Source: DASSSQ01 sp963839285
GTDB lineage: Bacteria; Actinomycetota; Thermoleophilia; Gaiellales; Gaiellaceae
Direction: 5' to 3'
Length of the DNA stretch: 64,000 bases
NCBI GenBank assembly: GCA_963839285.1
Contig: CAWIUN010000020.1
Location: 682,001-746,000 of the forward strand
Below the pieces are notes generated by a model, which ran no database searches, had not been told where the DNA came from, and saw only the letters and a list, made by a program, of their open reading frames with translations. The stretch's first letter is position 1; every line of letters begins with the position of its first letter. The translations under genes and the position numbers were made by a program. Positions 27,675 through 37,770 of this stretch are shown here, piece by piece.

Positions 27675-27689
27675 GTGACGAATCGTCAC
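27675..27689. promoter_or_regulatory. Palindrome 2 upstream of the ECF sigma gene
   Basis: GTGACGAATCGTCAC, a perfect 7-base dyad around a central A, preceded by CGCTT as in copies 1 and 3 (GGCTT in copy 3). Confidence 0.7.
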
Positions 27690-27735
27690 GAGGCGTCGCG
27701 GCGCAGCGGTCCGGCGACGGGCGCGGTACCGGCTT

Positions 27736-27750
27736 GTGACGAATCGTCAC
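27736..27750. promoter_or_regulatory. Palindrome 3 upstream of the ECF sigma gene
   Basis: GTGACGAATCGTCAC, identical to copy 2. It ends 19 bases before the GTG of the sigma factor, so a bound protein would overlap the promoter or start. It resembles half-sites of Crp-type boxes (TGTGA, TCAC) but with a 7-base rather than 6-base centre. Confidence 0.7.
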
Positions 27751-27769
27751 GTGGCGGCGTAGGACCCGT

Positions 27770-28261
27770 GTGACGACGCTCCAGCAGGCCGCCGAGGCGC
27801 ACCTCGACGAGGTCTACGGCTACCTCGCCTACCTGACGGGCGACCGCGGGCTCGCCGAGGACCTCGCCGCCGAGACGTTCGAGCGCGCGACCCGGCTCTG
27901 GAGCCGCTTCGACGAGCGGCGCGGCTCGGCCCGCACCTGGCTCTGCCAGCTCGCCCGGACGGTCGCGCTCGACCACTTCCGCTCCGAGCGGCGGCGGGCG
28001 CGGCGCGAGCAGGCCTACGCGGGCGGCCTCCGCGAGGCGGAGGAGCCGCGCTTCGCGGAAGGGCTCTCCCCCGCCCTCGAGCACGCGCTCGGCGGGCTGA
28101 GCGCCGGCGAGCGCGAGGTGATCGCGCTCCGCGTCGTCCTCGACCTCGACGGCGAGACCGCCGCGCGGGTGCTCGGGATCAGCCCGACCGCCTGCTCGAC
28201 CCGGCTCTCGCGCGCCCTCGACAAGCTGGAGAAGGAGCTGGAGGCCCATGTCGCGGCTTGA
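27770..28261 (+). CDS. ECF RNA polymerase sigma factor
   Basis: 163 residues from GTG 27770. Region 2: LDEVYGYLAYLTGDRGLAED, AETFERATRLWSRFD, TWLCQLARTVALDHFR; region 4: LSAGEREVIALRVVLDLDGE, ARVLGISPTACSTRLSRALD. It directs RNA polymerase to a small stress regulon. The stop overlaps the start of the next gene (28248) by 14 bases. That gene encodes a membrane protein with a DUF4349 domain, a likely partner or anti-sigma factor. Three palindromes lie in the 187 bases upstream. Confidence 0.9.
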   Translation: MTTLQQAAEAHLDEVYGYLAYLTGDRGLAEDLAAETFERATRLWSRFDERRGSARTWLCQLARTVALDHFRSERRRARREQAYAGGLREAEEPRFAEGLSPALEHALGGLSAGEREVIALRVVLDLDGETAARVLGISPTACSTRLSRALDKLEKELEAHVAA

Positions 28262-29216
28262 CCTCTACGCCGACCTGCACGAGCACCGCCCCGCCGCGCC
28301 GGACGCGCTCCGCGCGCGGGTGCTGGAGATCGCCGCGCGTGCGCCCGCGGCGCCCGGGCGGCGCCTGCCGTCCCTGTCCCCGCGCCTTGCCCTCGGGACG
28401 CTGCTGGCCGCCGCCGCGGCGGTCGCGATCGCCGTCGGCCTCGGCGAGCGCGGCTCGTCGCCGCAGCAGAGCGCGGGCGGCGCCGGAGGCGACGCTCGAC
28501 GCGTCCGTCCCGGGCGCGCTCCGAGAAGTCGGCGACGGCGCCCGTCCCCCGTGCCGGCGGCGGCACCCGGCTGCAGGACGTCGACGCGACGCTCGCCCTG
28601 CGCGTCCGGAACGCGACGGCGCTCTCCGACGCGACCAGGCGCGCGCTCGCGATCGCCCGCTCGCTCGGCGGCTTCGCGACGACGGTGAACGTGCACGTCG
28701 ACGGCCGCGAGGGCGACGCCTCGATCCGCGTCCGCGTGCCGGTCTCGAAGGTGCAGGCCGCGGTCGAGCGGCTGAGCGCCCTCGGCACGATCACCGGCTC
28801 CTCGCTGCAGATCCAGGACCGCCAGGCGGGCGTCGGGGCCGTCGACCGCGAGATCGCGCGGCTGCAGCGGCAGCTGAAGGCGCTGCGGGCCCGCGAGCAG
28901 ACCCCGGCGACCGAGCGGCAGATCCGGACGCTGACCGCGCGGGTGCAGGCGCTGCAGCGGCAGCGCGCGGCGACCGTGCGCGAGGCGCGCCTGGCGACGG
29001 TCTCGCTCTCCCTGACGACGCGCGCCGCGGTCTCGCCGCCCGCGCCGCGAGCGCCACGGCCGCCTGCACGGCGTCGTCGTCGCGCTGACCTGGCTCGGCG
29101 TCGGCGCCGTCTACGCGCTCGCGCTCGGCGGCCCGCTCGTCCTGCTCGGCCTCGCGCTCTGGCTCGGCCGCCGCGGCCTGCGCCGGCGCGGCGAGCGGCG
29201 GCTGCTCGAGCGCTAG
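28248..29216 (+). CDS. DUF4349 membrane protein, probable sigma partner (three frameshifts)
   Basis: Reconstructed length about 322 residues. A short cytoplasmic N terminus (MSRLDLYADLHEHRPAAPDA) is followed by a hydrophobic helix (LGTLLAAAAAVAIAVGLG). The DUF4349 domain comes next, with ALRVRNATALSDATRRALAI, GGFATTVNVHVDGREGDASI and a coiled coil (DREIARLQRQLKALRAREQ). A final membrane helix (GVGAVYALALGGPLVLLGLA) and basic tail end it. Frames change near 28490, 28515 and 29045. Overlap with the ECF sigma gene and the N-cytoplasmic topology fit an anti-sigma role, but no zinc-finger motif is visible. Confidence 0.75.
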
Positions 29217-29629
29217 CGCAGGTCGATCTGGGCGAAGACCCTGAAGGTCGGCTCGCCGACCGGGAGCTCCGAGAACTCCGGGTTGACGCAGCCGAGCTCC
29301 TCGGTGCGCGCCTCGTAGGTCTGCTCGACCTCGGCCTTGCACATCGGCAGCGGCCGGCGCTTCGCGCGGATGGCGCCGAAGCCGGCGCGGCGCCGCTCCA
29401 GCTCGGAGAGCATCTCGACGTCGATCTCGACGTCGTAGATCTTCTGCATGCAGCCGATGTAGGTGTGCCCGAAGGCCTCGTAGGCGTAGAGGAAGGGGCA
29501 GGAGCGGGAGAGGCAGGCGCCCGGGTAGACGACCTTGCCGCAGTGGACGTCGCAGCGGCGGCACTCGGTCTCGTCCTGCGGATGCAGCGGGAGTCCGCTC
29601 TCCGTCGACGGGCTCGAGTCGGTCTGCAT
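29213..29629 (-). CDS. Uncharacterised cysteine-rich protein, 138 aa
   Basis: ATG at 29629. Residues 22-45 hold five cysteines, C23-x2-C26-x3-C30-x8-C39-x4-C44, with further Cys at 60 and in PLPMCKAE and EELGCVNP: eight in all, unusual for a small cytoplasmic protein, with no signal peptide. The C-terminal part (VGEPTFRVFAQIDL) looks beta-stranded. The spacing suggests zinc or an iron-sulfur cluster, but I do not recognise the family. The stop overlaps the convergent DUF4349 stop by 4 bases. The upstream region has AAGACTTGACTTCC but no clear ribosome site. Confidence 0.7.
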   Translation of the reverse strand: MQTDSSPSTESGLPLHPQDETECRRCDVHCGKVVYPGACLSRSCPFLYAYEAFGHTYIGCMQKIYDVEIDVEMLSELERRRAGFGAIRAKRRPLPMCKAEVEQTYEARTEELGCVNPEFSELPVGEPTFRVFAQIDLR

Positions 29630-29738
29630 GTGGGAATTGTGGAAGCCGGAAACCGCCGCCGCAAGACTTGACTTCCCCGCCCCGTCGCGCTAGTCGCGGA
29701 GCCGCCGGCGCCGCGGGGCGAGGGTAGGGTTACCGCCG

Positions 29739-30792
29739 GTGGTACGCCGGATCCTCTGGGGCGCGCTCGCGCTCACGCCCGCCGCGATCGTCGCCCGCTT
29801 CGCGTTCCACGTGGGCGACACGACCCTGTTCGTGCTCGCCGCGGCCGCGCTCGTCCCGCTCGCCTGGCTGATCGGCGAGTCGACCGAGCACGCGGCCGAG
29901 CACACCGGGCCGGGCATCGGCGGCTTCCTGAACGCGAGCTTCGGCAACGCGCCCGAGCTGATCATCGCCCTGTTCGCCGTCGCCGACGGGCTGACCGAGG
30001 TCGTCCGCGGCTCGATCACCGGCTCGATCGTCTCGAACATCCTGCTCGTGCTCGGCTTCGCGCTGCTGATCGGGCCGCCCTCGCCGATCGACCGGCGGTC
30101 GGTGACTGAGCCAGCTCGGGCTGGTCGTCTTCGCGGTGCTCCTCTACCTGATCCCGTCCGTGCCCGGGTTCCACGGCGACCCCGACCGGCACTCGCTCGC
30201 CGTGGCGACGCTCGGGGTCGCGATCGTGCTCCTCTGCGTCTACGCGGTCGTCACCTTCGTCAGGCTGCGCCGGGAGTCGCGCGCGCACACCGCCTCGGGG
30301 CACGCGCCCGAGCCGGGCGGCTGGTCGCTGCCGACCGCGCTCGCGGCGCTCGCGGTCGCGACGCTCGCGACCGCGATCATCAGCGAGATCCTCGTGCACT
30401 CGCTCGAGTCGTTCGCGCACACGGTCGGCGTCTCCGAGTTCTTCATCGCCGTCGTCATCGTCGCGATCGTCGGCAACGCGGCCGAGCACGGCGGCGCGGT
30501 CGTGATCGCGCGCCGCGGCAAGATGAAGCTCGCGACCGAGATCGCCGTCAGCTCGAGCGCGCAGGTCGCGCTGCTCGTCGCCGGGGCGGTCGCCGTCGTC
30601 TCCTGGGCGATCGAGCCGCTCTCGCTGGCGTTCCGCCCGATCGAGCTGATCACGATGGGCGCCTCGGCGGCCTTCGTCGCCTTCGTCTCGCTCGACGGCC
30701 GCTCCCGCCGCTGGGAGGGCGCGCTCCTGATCGCCGCCTACTGCGCGACCGCGACCTGGTACTTCCTCGCCGGCGACCGGCCTGTCGGCTAG
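29739..30792 (+). CDS. Ca2+/H+ (CAX-type) antiporter, one frameshift
   Basis: About 351 residues with ten or eleven membrane helices. The two alpha repeats carry LNASFGNAPELIIALFAV and IVGNAAEHGGAVVIARRGK, the paired GNA-x-E motifs of CaCA/CAX exchangers; HAAEHTGPG precedes the first repeat. The frame is lost near 30105 and resumes as QLGLVVFAVLLYLIPSVPGF. The protein would expel calcium in exchange for protons at the cytoplasmic membrane. The GTG at 29739 is the only good start. Monocistronic; convergent with the ABC-2 operon. Confidence 0.88.
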
Positions 30793-31627
30793 AAGACCTC
30801 CAGCGTCGCGTGCCGCCGCCCCTGCCGCTCGAAGAAGCGGAGCAGCCGGTAGCCCGCGATGCCGTAGCCGAGCCCGATCAGCGCCTCGACCGCGAGCAGG
30901 CCGCCGACGTCGCCGACGGTCTCGCCCGCGACGAGCCGCGCGCCGCCTCGATCGCGCGGGTCAGCGGCAGGGCGTCCCCGACCCACTGCATCCACGCCGG
31001 CAGCGTGTCGCGCGGGATGTTCGAGCCGGCGAAGATCAGGAACAGCGCCGTCGTCATGTTCGCGAGCACGAGCCCGTTGCGATAGCGGAGGCCGACGGAG
31101 GCGACGAGCAGGCCGAGCCCGGCGGAGGAGAACGCGACCGTGAGGAGCGTCAGCAGGAGCGGCGCCAGCGCGGAGACGGGTACGTCGACTCCGAGGACGA
31201 GCGAGCCCGAGAGGAGCCCGGACGCGGCGACGACGGCGCCGTTGGCGACGACGGGCAGGCTGCGGCCCCAGAAGAGCGCGATCCGGTTCGCCGGAGTCGC
31301 GATCAGGCCCGAGAGCGTCTGCTGGAACCGCTCGCCGTCGATCGTGAACAACATCCCGAAGACGGTCGCCACCGAGAGCGAGACGACCGCGTTGCCGACG
31401 ACGAAGAAGGCGTCGTCCTCGATCCCGGCGGCGCGGCCGACGAAGGCGAAGAAGAGGATCTGGAAGAGCGGCTCCGCCAGCATCACCGGCACGTAGGCCC
31501 AGGGGCTGATCCAGTAGAAGAGCGCGCGGAACGCGTAGGCGCCGCCGACGAAGAAGACGCGCAGGAAGTTCTCGAGCTCGCCCTGCGACTCGCGAGGTGC
31601 CTGGGCGGCCGCAGCGCGCGCGCTCAC
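30789..31627 (-). CDS. ABC-2 type permease 2 (one frameshift)
   Basis: About 279 residues, six membrane helices. GTG 31627 overlaps the stop of the preceding permease as GTGA. FRALFYWISPWAYVPVMLAE opens the membrane domain and SNIPRDTLPAWMQWVGDALP marks the ABC-2 signature region. The frame shifts near 30950 and resumes as LVAGETVGDVGGLLAVEALI, ending RQGRRHATLEVF. Last gene of a three-gene exporter operon (ATPase 33350, permease 32388, this one). Substrate unknown; antibiotics and lipids are typical. Confidence 0.82.
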
Positions 31628-32388
31628 GTCAGCGACAGCGTCGCGCGCCGCCGCGCGAGCCGCTCGAAGTTGCGCAGGGAGAGCAGCGCCAGCACCGCGT
31701 AGACGGCGCTGAGCCCGAGGCAGAGCCCGATCGCGGGCAGCGCCGAGCCGCCGAGGGCGGCGTCTCGCACGGCGCGCATCCCCCACGTCGGCGCCAGGAT
31801 CCACGAGAGCGGCTGCGTCCAGCCCGGGAGCACGGACAGAGGCATCAGCAGGCCCGCGAGCAGCCAGACGGGGTACTCGAGCGAGTTCGTCAGCTGGCTC
31901 GCCTGCCGGTAGCGGACGAGCACCGACGCGAAGACGAGCCCGAGCATGGCGATCGAGACGATCGCGGCGGGCAGCGCGAGCACGAACAGGAGCGGGTGCT
32001 CCACGGTGACGGGGATCCCGAAGAGCAGCCGGCCGAAGGCGATCGTCGCGAAGAAGGCGTAGATGCCGAGCGCCGCCGCGGCGAGCATGATCGGCAGCAG
32101 GACGACCCAGAACGGCTGCGGCGCCGCCACCAGCAGCTCGAGCACCCCGAGCCGCCGCTGCGACTGGATCGCGCCGCCGGACGTGAGCGCGATCATCGAC
32201 CAGATCGCCATCATCGTCGAGCCGAGCGAGACGGAGAAGAGCGATCCCGACGCGTCCCCGGCGCGGTAGATGAAGTAGCCGAGGGTGGCGTAGATCAGCG
32301 GCCACATCGTCACGCCGGACAGCTCGAAGCCGCTGCGGGAGAGCATCTTGAAGTGCATGACGAAGCCGGTGGCGAGCGCGCGGATCAT
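31624..32388 (-). CDS. ABC-2 type permease 1
   Basis: 254 residues from ATG 32388, which overlaps the stop of the ATPase gene as ATGA. Six predicted helices, with SGFELSGVTMWPLIYATLGY near the start and the ABC-2 region YPVWLLAGLLMPLSVLPGWT. Uninterrupted. It forms, with the downstream permease, the membrane channel of a DrrAB-like exporter driven by the ATPase encoded just upstream. Confidence 0.87.
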   Translation of the reverse strand: MIRALATGFVMHFKMLSRSGFELSGVTMWPLIYATLGYFIYRAGDASGSLFSVSLGSTMMAIWSMIALTSGGAIQSQRRLGVLELLVAAPQPFWVVLLPIMLAAAALGIYAFFATIAFGRLLFGIPVTVEHPLLFVLALPAAIVSIAMLGLVFASVLVRYRQASQLTNSLEYPVWLLAGLLMPLSVLPGWTQPLSWILAPTWGMRAVRDAALGGSALPAIGLCLGLSAVYAVLALLSLRNFERLARRRATLSLT

Positions 32389-33350
32389 TCGCTCACCAGC
32401 TCGACGTAGGCGTCCTCGAGCGTCGGCTCGCGGGTGGAGACGCGGCCGACGCGGACGCCGTCGAGCACGCGCAGGAGCGGCTGGACGAGCTCGGCGCCGC
32501 GCGACGAGTGGACGGTCAGCCACTGCGCCTGCCCGCGCTCCTCGACCGCGACCGTCGCGACGCCGTCGACGGCGCGCAGCCGCTCGAGCGCCGCCTCGTC
32601 GGCGCCGAACGCCTCGATCTCGACCACCGTCCTGTCCCCGATCCGCGCCTTCAGCGCGGCCGGCGTTCCCTCGGCCACGATCTCGCCGCGGTTGATCACC
32701 GCGATCCGGTCGCAGAGCGCGTCCGCCTCGAACATGTAGTGCGTCGTCAGCAGCACCGTCTTGCCGGCGGCGGTCAGGTTCCCGATCACGCCGCGGAGCT
32801 CGCGCGCGCCGACCGGGTCGATGCCGATCGTCGGCTCGTCGAGGAAGACGACCGGCGGGTCGTGCAGGAGGCCGCGCGCGATGTGCAGCCGCTGGCGCAT
32901 GCCGCGGGAGTAGCGCTCGACGCGCTCGTCCTCGCGGCCGGCGAGGCCGACGAGGTCGAGCAGCTCGGCGATCCGCCCCGAGCGCGACCGCGCCGGCACG
33001 CGGTAGAGGTCGGCGAAGTAGCGCAGGTTCTCGCCGCCGGTCAGCCGGTCGTAGAGGCCGCGGTCGCCGCCGAAGACGTAGCCGATCCGCCGCCGCACCT
33101 CCTTCGTCTGCCGCTCGACGTCGAGACCGAGCACACGCGCGCTGCCTCCGGTCGGCAGCAGCAGCGTCGTCAGCAGCTTGATCGTCGTCGTCTTGCCGGC
33201 GCCGTTCGGGCCGAGCAGGCCGAAGAGCTCGCCCGCGCGGATCTCGAAGCTGATCCCGCGCACCGCCTCGATCCGCTGCGCGCGGCGGCGGACGACCCCG
33301 CTCGTCGTCTCGTAGGTGCGCCGGATGTCCTCGACCTCGACGGCGGCCAC
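32385..33350 (-). CDS. ABC-2 exporter ATP-binding protein (DrrA-like)
   Basis: 321 residues. Walker A GPNGAGKT, Q-loop region with a Gly-rich variant YVFGGDRGLYDRLT (Gly-Gly in place of the usual Gln), signature YSRGMRQRL and Walker B VVFLDEPTIGIDP; a C-terminal accessory domain (TVVEIEAFGADEAALERLRA) typical of DrrA-type exporters follows. First gene of the operon with two permeases. The extension at the start (ETTSGVVRRRAQRIEAVRGI) is like ATPases of the CcmA/DrrA group that drive polysaccharide or drug export. Confidence 0.88.
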   Translation of the reverse strand: MAAVEVEDIRRTYETTSGVVRRRAQRIEAVRGISFEIRAGELFGLLGPNGAGKTTTIKLLTTLLLPTGGSARVLGLDVERQTKEVRRRIGYVFGGDRGLYDRLTGGENLRYFADLYRVPARSRSGRIAELLDLVGLAGREDERVERYSRGMRQRLHIARGLLHDPPVVFLDEPTIGIDPVGARELRGVIGNLTAAGKTVLLTTHYMFEADALCDRIAVINRGEIVAEGTPAALKARIGDRTVVEIEAFGADEAALERLRAVDGVATVAVEERGQAQWLTVHSSRGAELVQPLLRVLDGVRVGRVSTREPTLEDAYVELVSE

Positions 33351-33383
33351 CGGTCGACTCTAGACAGCGGCACGGCGGGTGCC

Positions 33384-34698
33384 TTAGTACACCTCGGGCG
33401 TCCGCGTGAACGGGTAGCCCGCCCAGGTCATCCGCACGACCTCGCCGCTCGTCGTCGCGGTGCAGGCGCAGCAGCTCGCCGGCCTCGCGGCCGGACGCGG
33501 TGCGGTAGACGTCGCCCTCGACCTGCTCGAAGACCGACGGCGGCTGCGGGCGCTTCGGCTCCGCGAGCCGCGAGCGCAGGGCGCCGTCCTCCCAGAAGAA
33601 GACGTGCTCGCCGCCCTCCGACCACCAGCGGCCGAGCGCCGAGACGAGCTCGGGCGGCGGGGCGGCCTCCGGCCGCCACGGCTCCGGCGGCTCGGGCAGC
33701 GCCTCGATCGCGGTCTCCGCCAGCTCGAGCGCGAGCAGCTCCGGGTCGGCCCCCGCGCTCGAGTTCGTCAGCGCGGCGGCGCCGATGCCCGAGCGGCGGT
33801 CGACGTAGACGCCGGCGAGGTGGCCCTGCATGGCGCCTCCGTGGCCGGCGAAGACGCGCTCGCCGCGGCGGCGGAGCATCGGGCCGAGGCCCCAGCCGAG
33901 CGTCCAGGCGTCCGGGTCCCAGATCGCCTGGGGCACGCACATCGCCTCGACGGCGGGCTTCGCGAGCACCTCGTCCGCGCCCTCGGCGAGGAAGGTCGCC
34001 CAGCGGCAGAGGTCGCCGGTCGTCGACCAGAGCTGCCCGGCGGAGGCGACGCCCGCGATGTCGGGGTGCTGCTCCCGGTGGAGCACGTTCGCGTAGGGGT
34101 CGACGAAGTACCCCTGCGCGTACGGCTCCTGCGGCGCCCAGGTGGTGCGCTCGAGCCCGAGCGGCCGCAGGATCCGCTCGTCGACGTAGGCCCTGTACGG
34201 CGTGCCGGCGCAGCGCTCGACGACGACGCCGAGCAGCGCGAACGCGAGGTTCGAGTAGTGGTGCGCGGTCAGCGGCGGCAGCACCTGCTCGGCCTGCGCG
34301 AGCTCGGCGAGCAGCTGCTCGACCGTCGGCGAGACGAGCGTCTCCCACATCTCGCCCGGCGGCTCCCGCTGCAGGCCGGAGGAGTGCGAGAGCAGCCGCC
34401 GCAGCGTCAGGCCGCCGTGGGCGACGTCCGGCAGGTGCCGCCCGAGCGGGTCGTCGAGGTCGAGGGCGCCCGCCTCGCGGAGCTGCACGATCGCGACGGC
34501 GGTGAAGGTCTTCGTGATCGAGCCGATCCGGTACTGCGTCTCCGGCGTCGCCTCGCGGCCCTCCTCGGCGTCGGCGAAGCCGACCGCGCCGGCCCAGAGC
34601 TGCTCGCCGCGCCGGACGACGGCCGCCGACACGCTCGGGAGCCGCGCCGCCTGCGCCTCGCGCAGGAGCAGGTCGAGGTCACGCTCGAGCGTGGGCAC
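33384..34698 (-). CDS. Serine beta-lactamase-like hydrolase (class C/esterase family), one frameshift
   Basis: About 438 residues. Active-site SITK (S-x-x-K) in YRIGSITKTFTAVAIV and the Y-x-N triad in HHYSNLAFALLG; HGG near GHGGAMQGHLAG takes the place of the KTG motif. A C-terminal small beta domain follows. The frame is lost near 33445 and resumes as GEVVRMTWAGYPFTRTPEVY with a stop at 33384. There is no signal peptide, so a cytoplasmic esterase or D-amino-peptide hydrolase is more likely than antibiotic resistance. Its start overlaps the end of ltaE by 20 bases, so the two are translationally linked. Confidence 0.82.
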
Positions 34699-35710
34699 CG
34701 AGCGCCTCCGGAATCAGCTCGACCGCGCGGTCGACGTCCTCGTCGGTCACGTCCAGATGGGTCAGCGCGCGCAGCCGCGACGGCCCGGTCTCCGAGAGGA
34801 GCACGCCCCCCGCGCGCAGCCGCTCGAGCGCCTCGTGGACGGTCAGGTCGTGCAGCGGGATCTGGACGAAGTTCGTCTGCACGCGGTCGAGCTCGACCTC
34901 GACGCCCGCCGCCGCGAGCCCCTCGGCGAGCCGCCGCGCGCGGGCGTGGTCGTCGGCGAGCCGCTCGACGTTGTGGTCGAGCGCGTAGAGGCCCGCGGCC
35001 GCGACGATCCCGGCCTGCCGCATCGCGCCGCCGAAGGCGTGCTTCTCGCGCCGCGCCCGCACCATCGTCTCCGCGGAGCCGGCGACGAGCGCCCCGAGCG
35101 GGCAGCCGAGGCCCTTCGAGAGGCAGAGCGTCACCGTGTCGAACTGCGAGGCGATCCGCGCGGCGGGGACGCCGAGCGCGACCGCCGCGTTCACAAGGCG
35201 CGCCCCGTCGAGGTGCACCGGGACGCCCAGCCCGCGCGCGGCCGCGACGACCTCGTCGAGCCGGTCGAGCGGCCAGACCGTCCCGCCCGCGAGGTTGTGC
35301 GTGTTCTCGAGGGCGACGAGGCCCGTGCCGGGCGTCCAGTTGTCGCCGAGGAGGACGGCCTCGCGCACCTCCTCCGCGGTGAAGGTGCCGCGGTCGCCGG
35401 CGAGCGGGCGCAGCTGCAGGCCCGAGTGGCGCGCCGCACCTCCCCGCTCCGCGACGACGATGTGCGCGTCCCGCTCCAGCACGAGCTCGTCGCCGGGGCG
35501 CGTCTGCACCGCGAGCGCGACCTGGTTCGCCATCGTCGCCGTCGGCAGGTAGACGGCCTCCTCCTGCCCGAGCAGCTCGGCCGTCCGCCGCTCCAGCTCG
35601 AGGACCGTCGGATCCTCGCGCTCCTGCTCGTCCCCCACCTCGGCGCGCGCCATCGCCTCGCGCATCGCCGGGCTCGGCCGGGTCGCGGTGTCGGAGCGGA
35701 GGTCGATCAC
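34679..35710 (-). CDS. ltaE: Low-specificity threonine aldolase
   Basis: 343 residues from GTG 35710, which gives VIDLRSDTATRPSPAMREAM, the usual first residues of the family; a GTG 18 bases upstream is also possible. The PLP-binding lysine is in TLCLSKGLGCPLGALVAGS and the phosphate/aldimine region in ENTHNLAGGTVWPL. Fold-type I PLP enzyme splitting threonine or allo-threonine to glycine and acetaldehyde. Glycine produced here could feed the glycine cleavage operon 2 kb away. Uninterrupted; the following serine-hydrolase gene overlaps it. Confidence 0.9.
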   Translation of the reverse strand: MIDLRSDTATRPSPAMREAMARAEVGDEQEREDPTVLELERRTAELLGQEEAVYLPTATMANQVALAVQTRPGDELVLERDAHIVVAERGGAARHSGLQLRPLAGDRGTFTAEEVREAVLLGDNWTPGTGLVALENTHNLAGGTVWPLDRLDEVVAAARGLGVPVHLDGARLVNAAVALGVPAARIASQFDTVTLCLSKGLGCPLGALVAGSAETMVRARREKHAFGGAMRQAGIVAAAGLYALDHNVERLADDHARARRLAEGLAAAGVEVELDRVQTNFVQIPLHDLTVHEALERLRAGGVLLSETGPSRLRALTHLDVTDEDVDRAVELIPEALGAHARA

Positions 35711-35852
35711 CGGCCGCCGGCCTCGCACGGCCGCCGGGCGCGGCGGAGGATGGCTGCGCGGGCGCTCACCGGCGCAACGCTACCGCGACGGGGCCGCATC
35801 CCGCCGCAGCGCCGGCGCAGGGCGGTCGGGCCGGCGCCGCTACCGTGTCGGC

Positions 35853-36833
<981 letters not shown>

Positions 36834-37182
36834 AGGGGCGGCTTGCACGAGCCGTAATTCCGCCGCGGGTGCGTCTGGGCCGGCCGTCGTCAGGTCCCGG
36901 CGGCGAGGCCCGGCGGAGCCGGTGAAGCAGCGGCATGAACCACCGTTCGGGGCAGGAATCAAGCGTCGCCGATCGGTCAGGATGCGGGCGAGGCAATCGA
37001 CCCCGGCCCTCTGCGGCGAGGCCGGTCGGTTCGACGGAGGCGGTCCGATGCGGCGGGACCGCCTCCACTCATTTCTGGGGTCTTTTCCGGATGCGCCGGT
37101 CCCGAGCGGCGCCGGGGCAGCACACTGGGGAGGCTGCTTGCCTGCGGCGACGGGCTCCGCTCCGGCGGGGCCCGTCCCGCGC
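36834..37182. other. Convergent intergenic region, 349 bp, no gene
   Basis: Between the 3' ends of rlmN and the HD gene. Apart from the hairpin at 37036-37066 I see no supportable ORF, tRNA or riboswitch. I checked for an SRP-like or riboswitch-like core and did not find conserved bases. The content is slightly more AT-rich than the genes. Confidence 0.5.
37036..37066 (+). terminator. Hairpin between rlmN and the HD gene
   Basis: GGAGGCGGTCC/GGACCGCCTCC, a perfect 11-bp stem with a 9-base loop, followed on the plus strand by a pyrimidine-rich tail with TTT and TTTT. It could stop rlmN read-through, although it lies about 200 bases after the rlmN stop. Confidence 0.5.
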
Positions 37183-37770
37183 TCAGCGCCCGATCGTCTC
37201 GGCGGCGCGGTCGAGCAGCCGCGCGAGCAGCTCCGCCACGGCGGGGTCGAACCCCGGCGTCTCGGCGTTCCGCTCGACCACCTGCTCGTGCCGGATCCCG
37301 TGCTCGCGCCAGACGGCCCCGTCCGCGGCCAGGTTCTGCACGAGCGCCTGCATCCGGTCGACGACGCGCGCGAACCGCGCCTCGCGGCTCTGCCCCGCCT
37401 CGAACTCGTCCCAGAGCGCCCGCAGCCTCGCGCCGACGTCGTCCGGCAGGAGCCCGAAGAGCTCCTCGGCGGCCTCGAGCTCGCGCTCGTGCTGCCCCGC
37501 CCTGCCGGCCTCGTCGAAGGCGTAGGTGTCGCCCGCCCCGATCTCGACGAGGTCGTGCACGAGACAGAGCTCGATCGTCCGCCCGACGTCGACCGGATCC
37601 GAGAGCTCGTCGGCGAGCAGGAGCGCGTAGAGCGCCATGTGCCAGCTGTGCTCGGCGGGGTTCTCCCGCCGCGGCCCCACACGCGTCCGCCGCTCGACGG
37701 ACTTGAGCTGGTCCGCCTCCTCGAGGAAGGCGAGGATCCGCTCGAGGCGCGTGGCCGCCTGCGGGCTCAC
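37183..37770 (-). CDS. HD-domain nucleotidase (YfbR/HDDC2-like)
   Basis: 195 residues. GTG 37770 overlaps the gcvPB stop as GTGA. HD signature residues: His in PAEHSWHMALYALLLADEL, the His-Asp pair in LCLVHDLVEIGAGDTYAFD, and a late Asp in RFARVVDRMQALVQNL. LKSVERRT-R-x10-AEHSWH is characteristic of the 5'-deoxynucleotidase YfbR/HDDC2 group. It is the last gene of the gcv operon; a role in nucleotide turnover is likely, and the link to glycine metabolism could be through one-carbon-dependent thymidylate supply (inference). Confidence 0.83.
   Translation of the reverse strand: MSPQAATRLERILAFLEEADQLKSVERRTRVGPRRENPAEHSWHMALYALLLADELSDPVDVGRTIELCLVHDLVEIGAGDTYAFDEAGRAGQHERELEAAEELFGLLPDDVGARLRALWDEFEAGQSREARFARVVDRMQALVQNLAADGAVWREHGIRHEQVVERNAETPGFDPAVAELLARLLDRAAETIGR

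Noticed and set aside
27600..27750. CRISPR-like array from the three repeats before the ECF sigma gene
   Set aside because: Repeats are 15-base palindromes, only three, with unequal spacers of 60 and 46 bases and no cas genes; operators explain them better.
33384..34698. True antibiotic-resistance beta-lactamase
   Set aside because: No signal peptide, and the third motif is HGG rather than KTG; it is translationally linked to threonine aldolase, so a housekeeping esterase-like hydrolase is more likely.
36834..37035. Possible SRP RNA or riboswitch between rlmN and the HD gene (AAGCAGCGG and GTCAGGTCCCGG segments)
   Set aside because: The conserved GGTCAGGxCCGGAAGGxAGCAGCC core of small SRP RNA is absent, and no riboswitch core could be drawn. 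Both flanking genes end here, so a leader is not expected.
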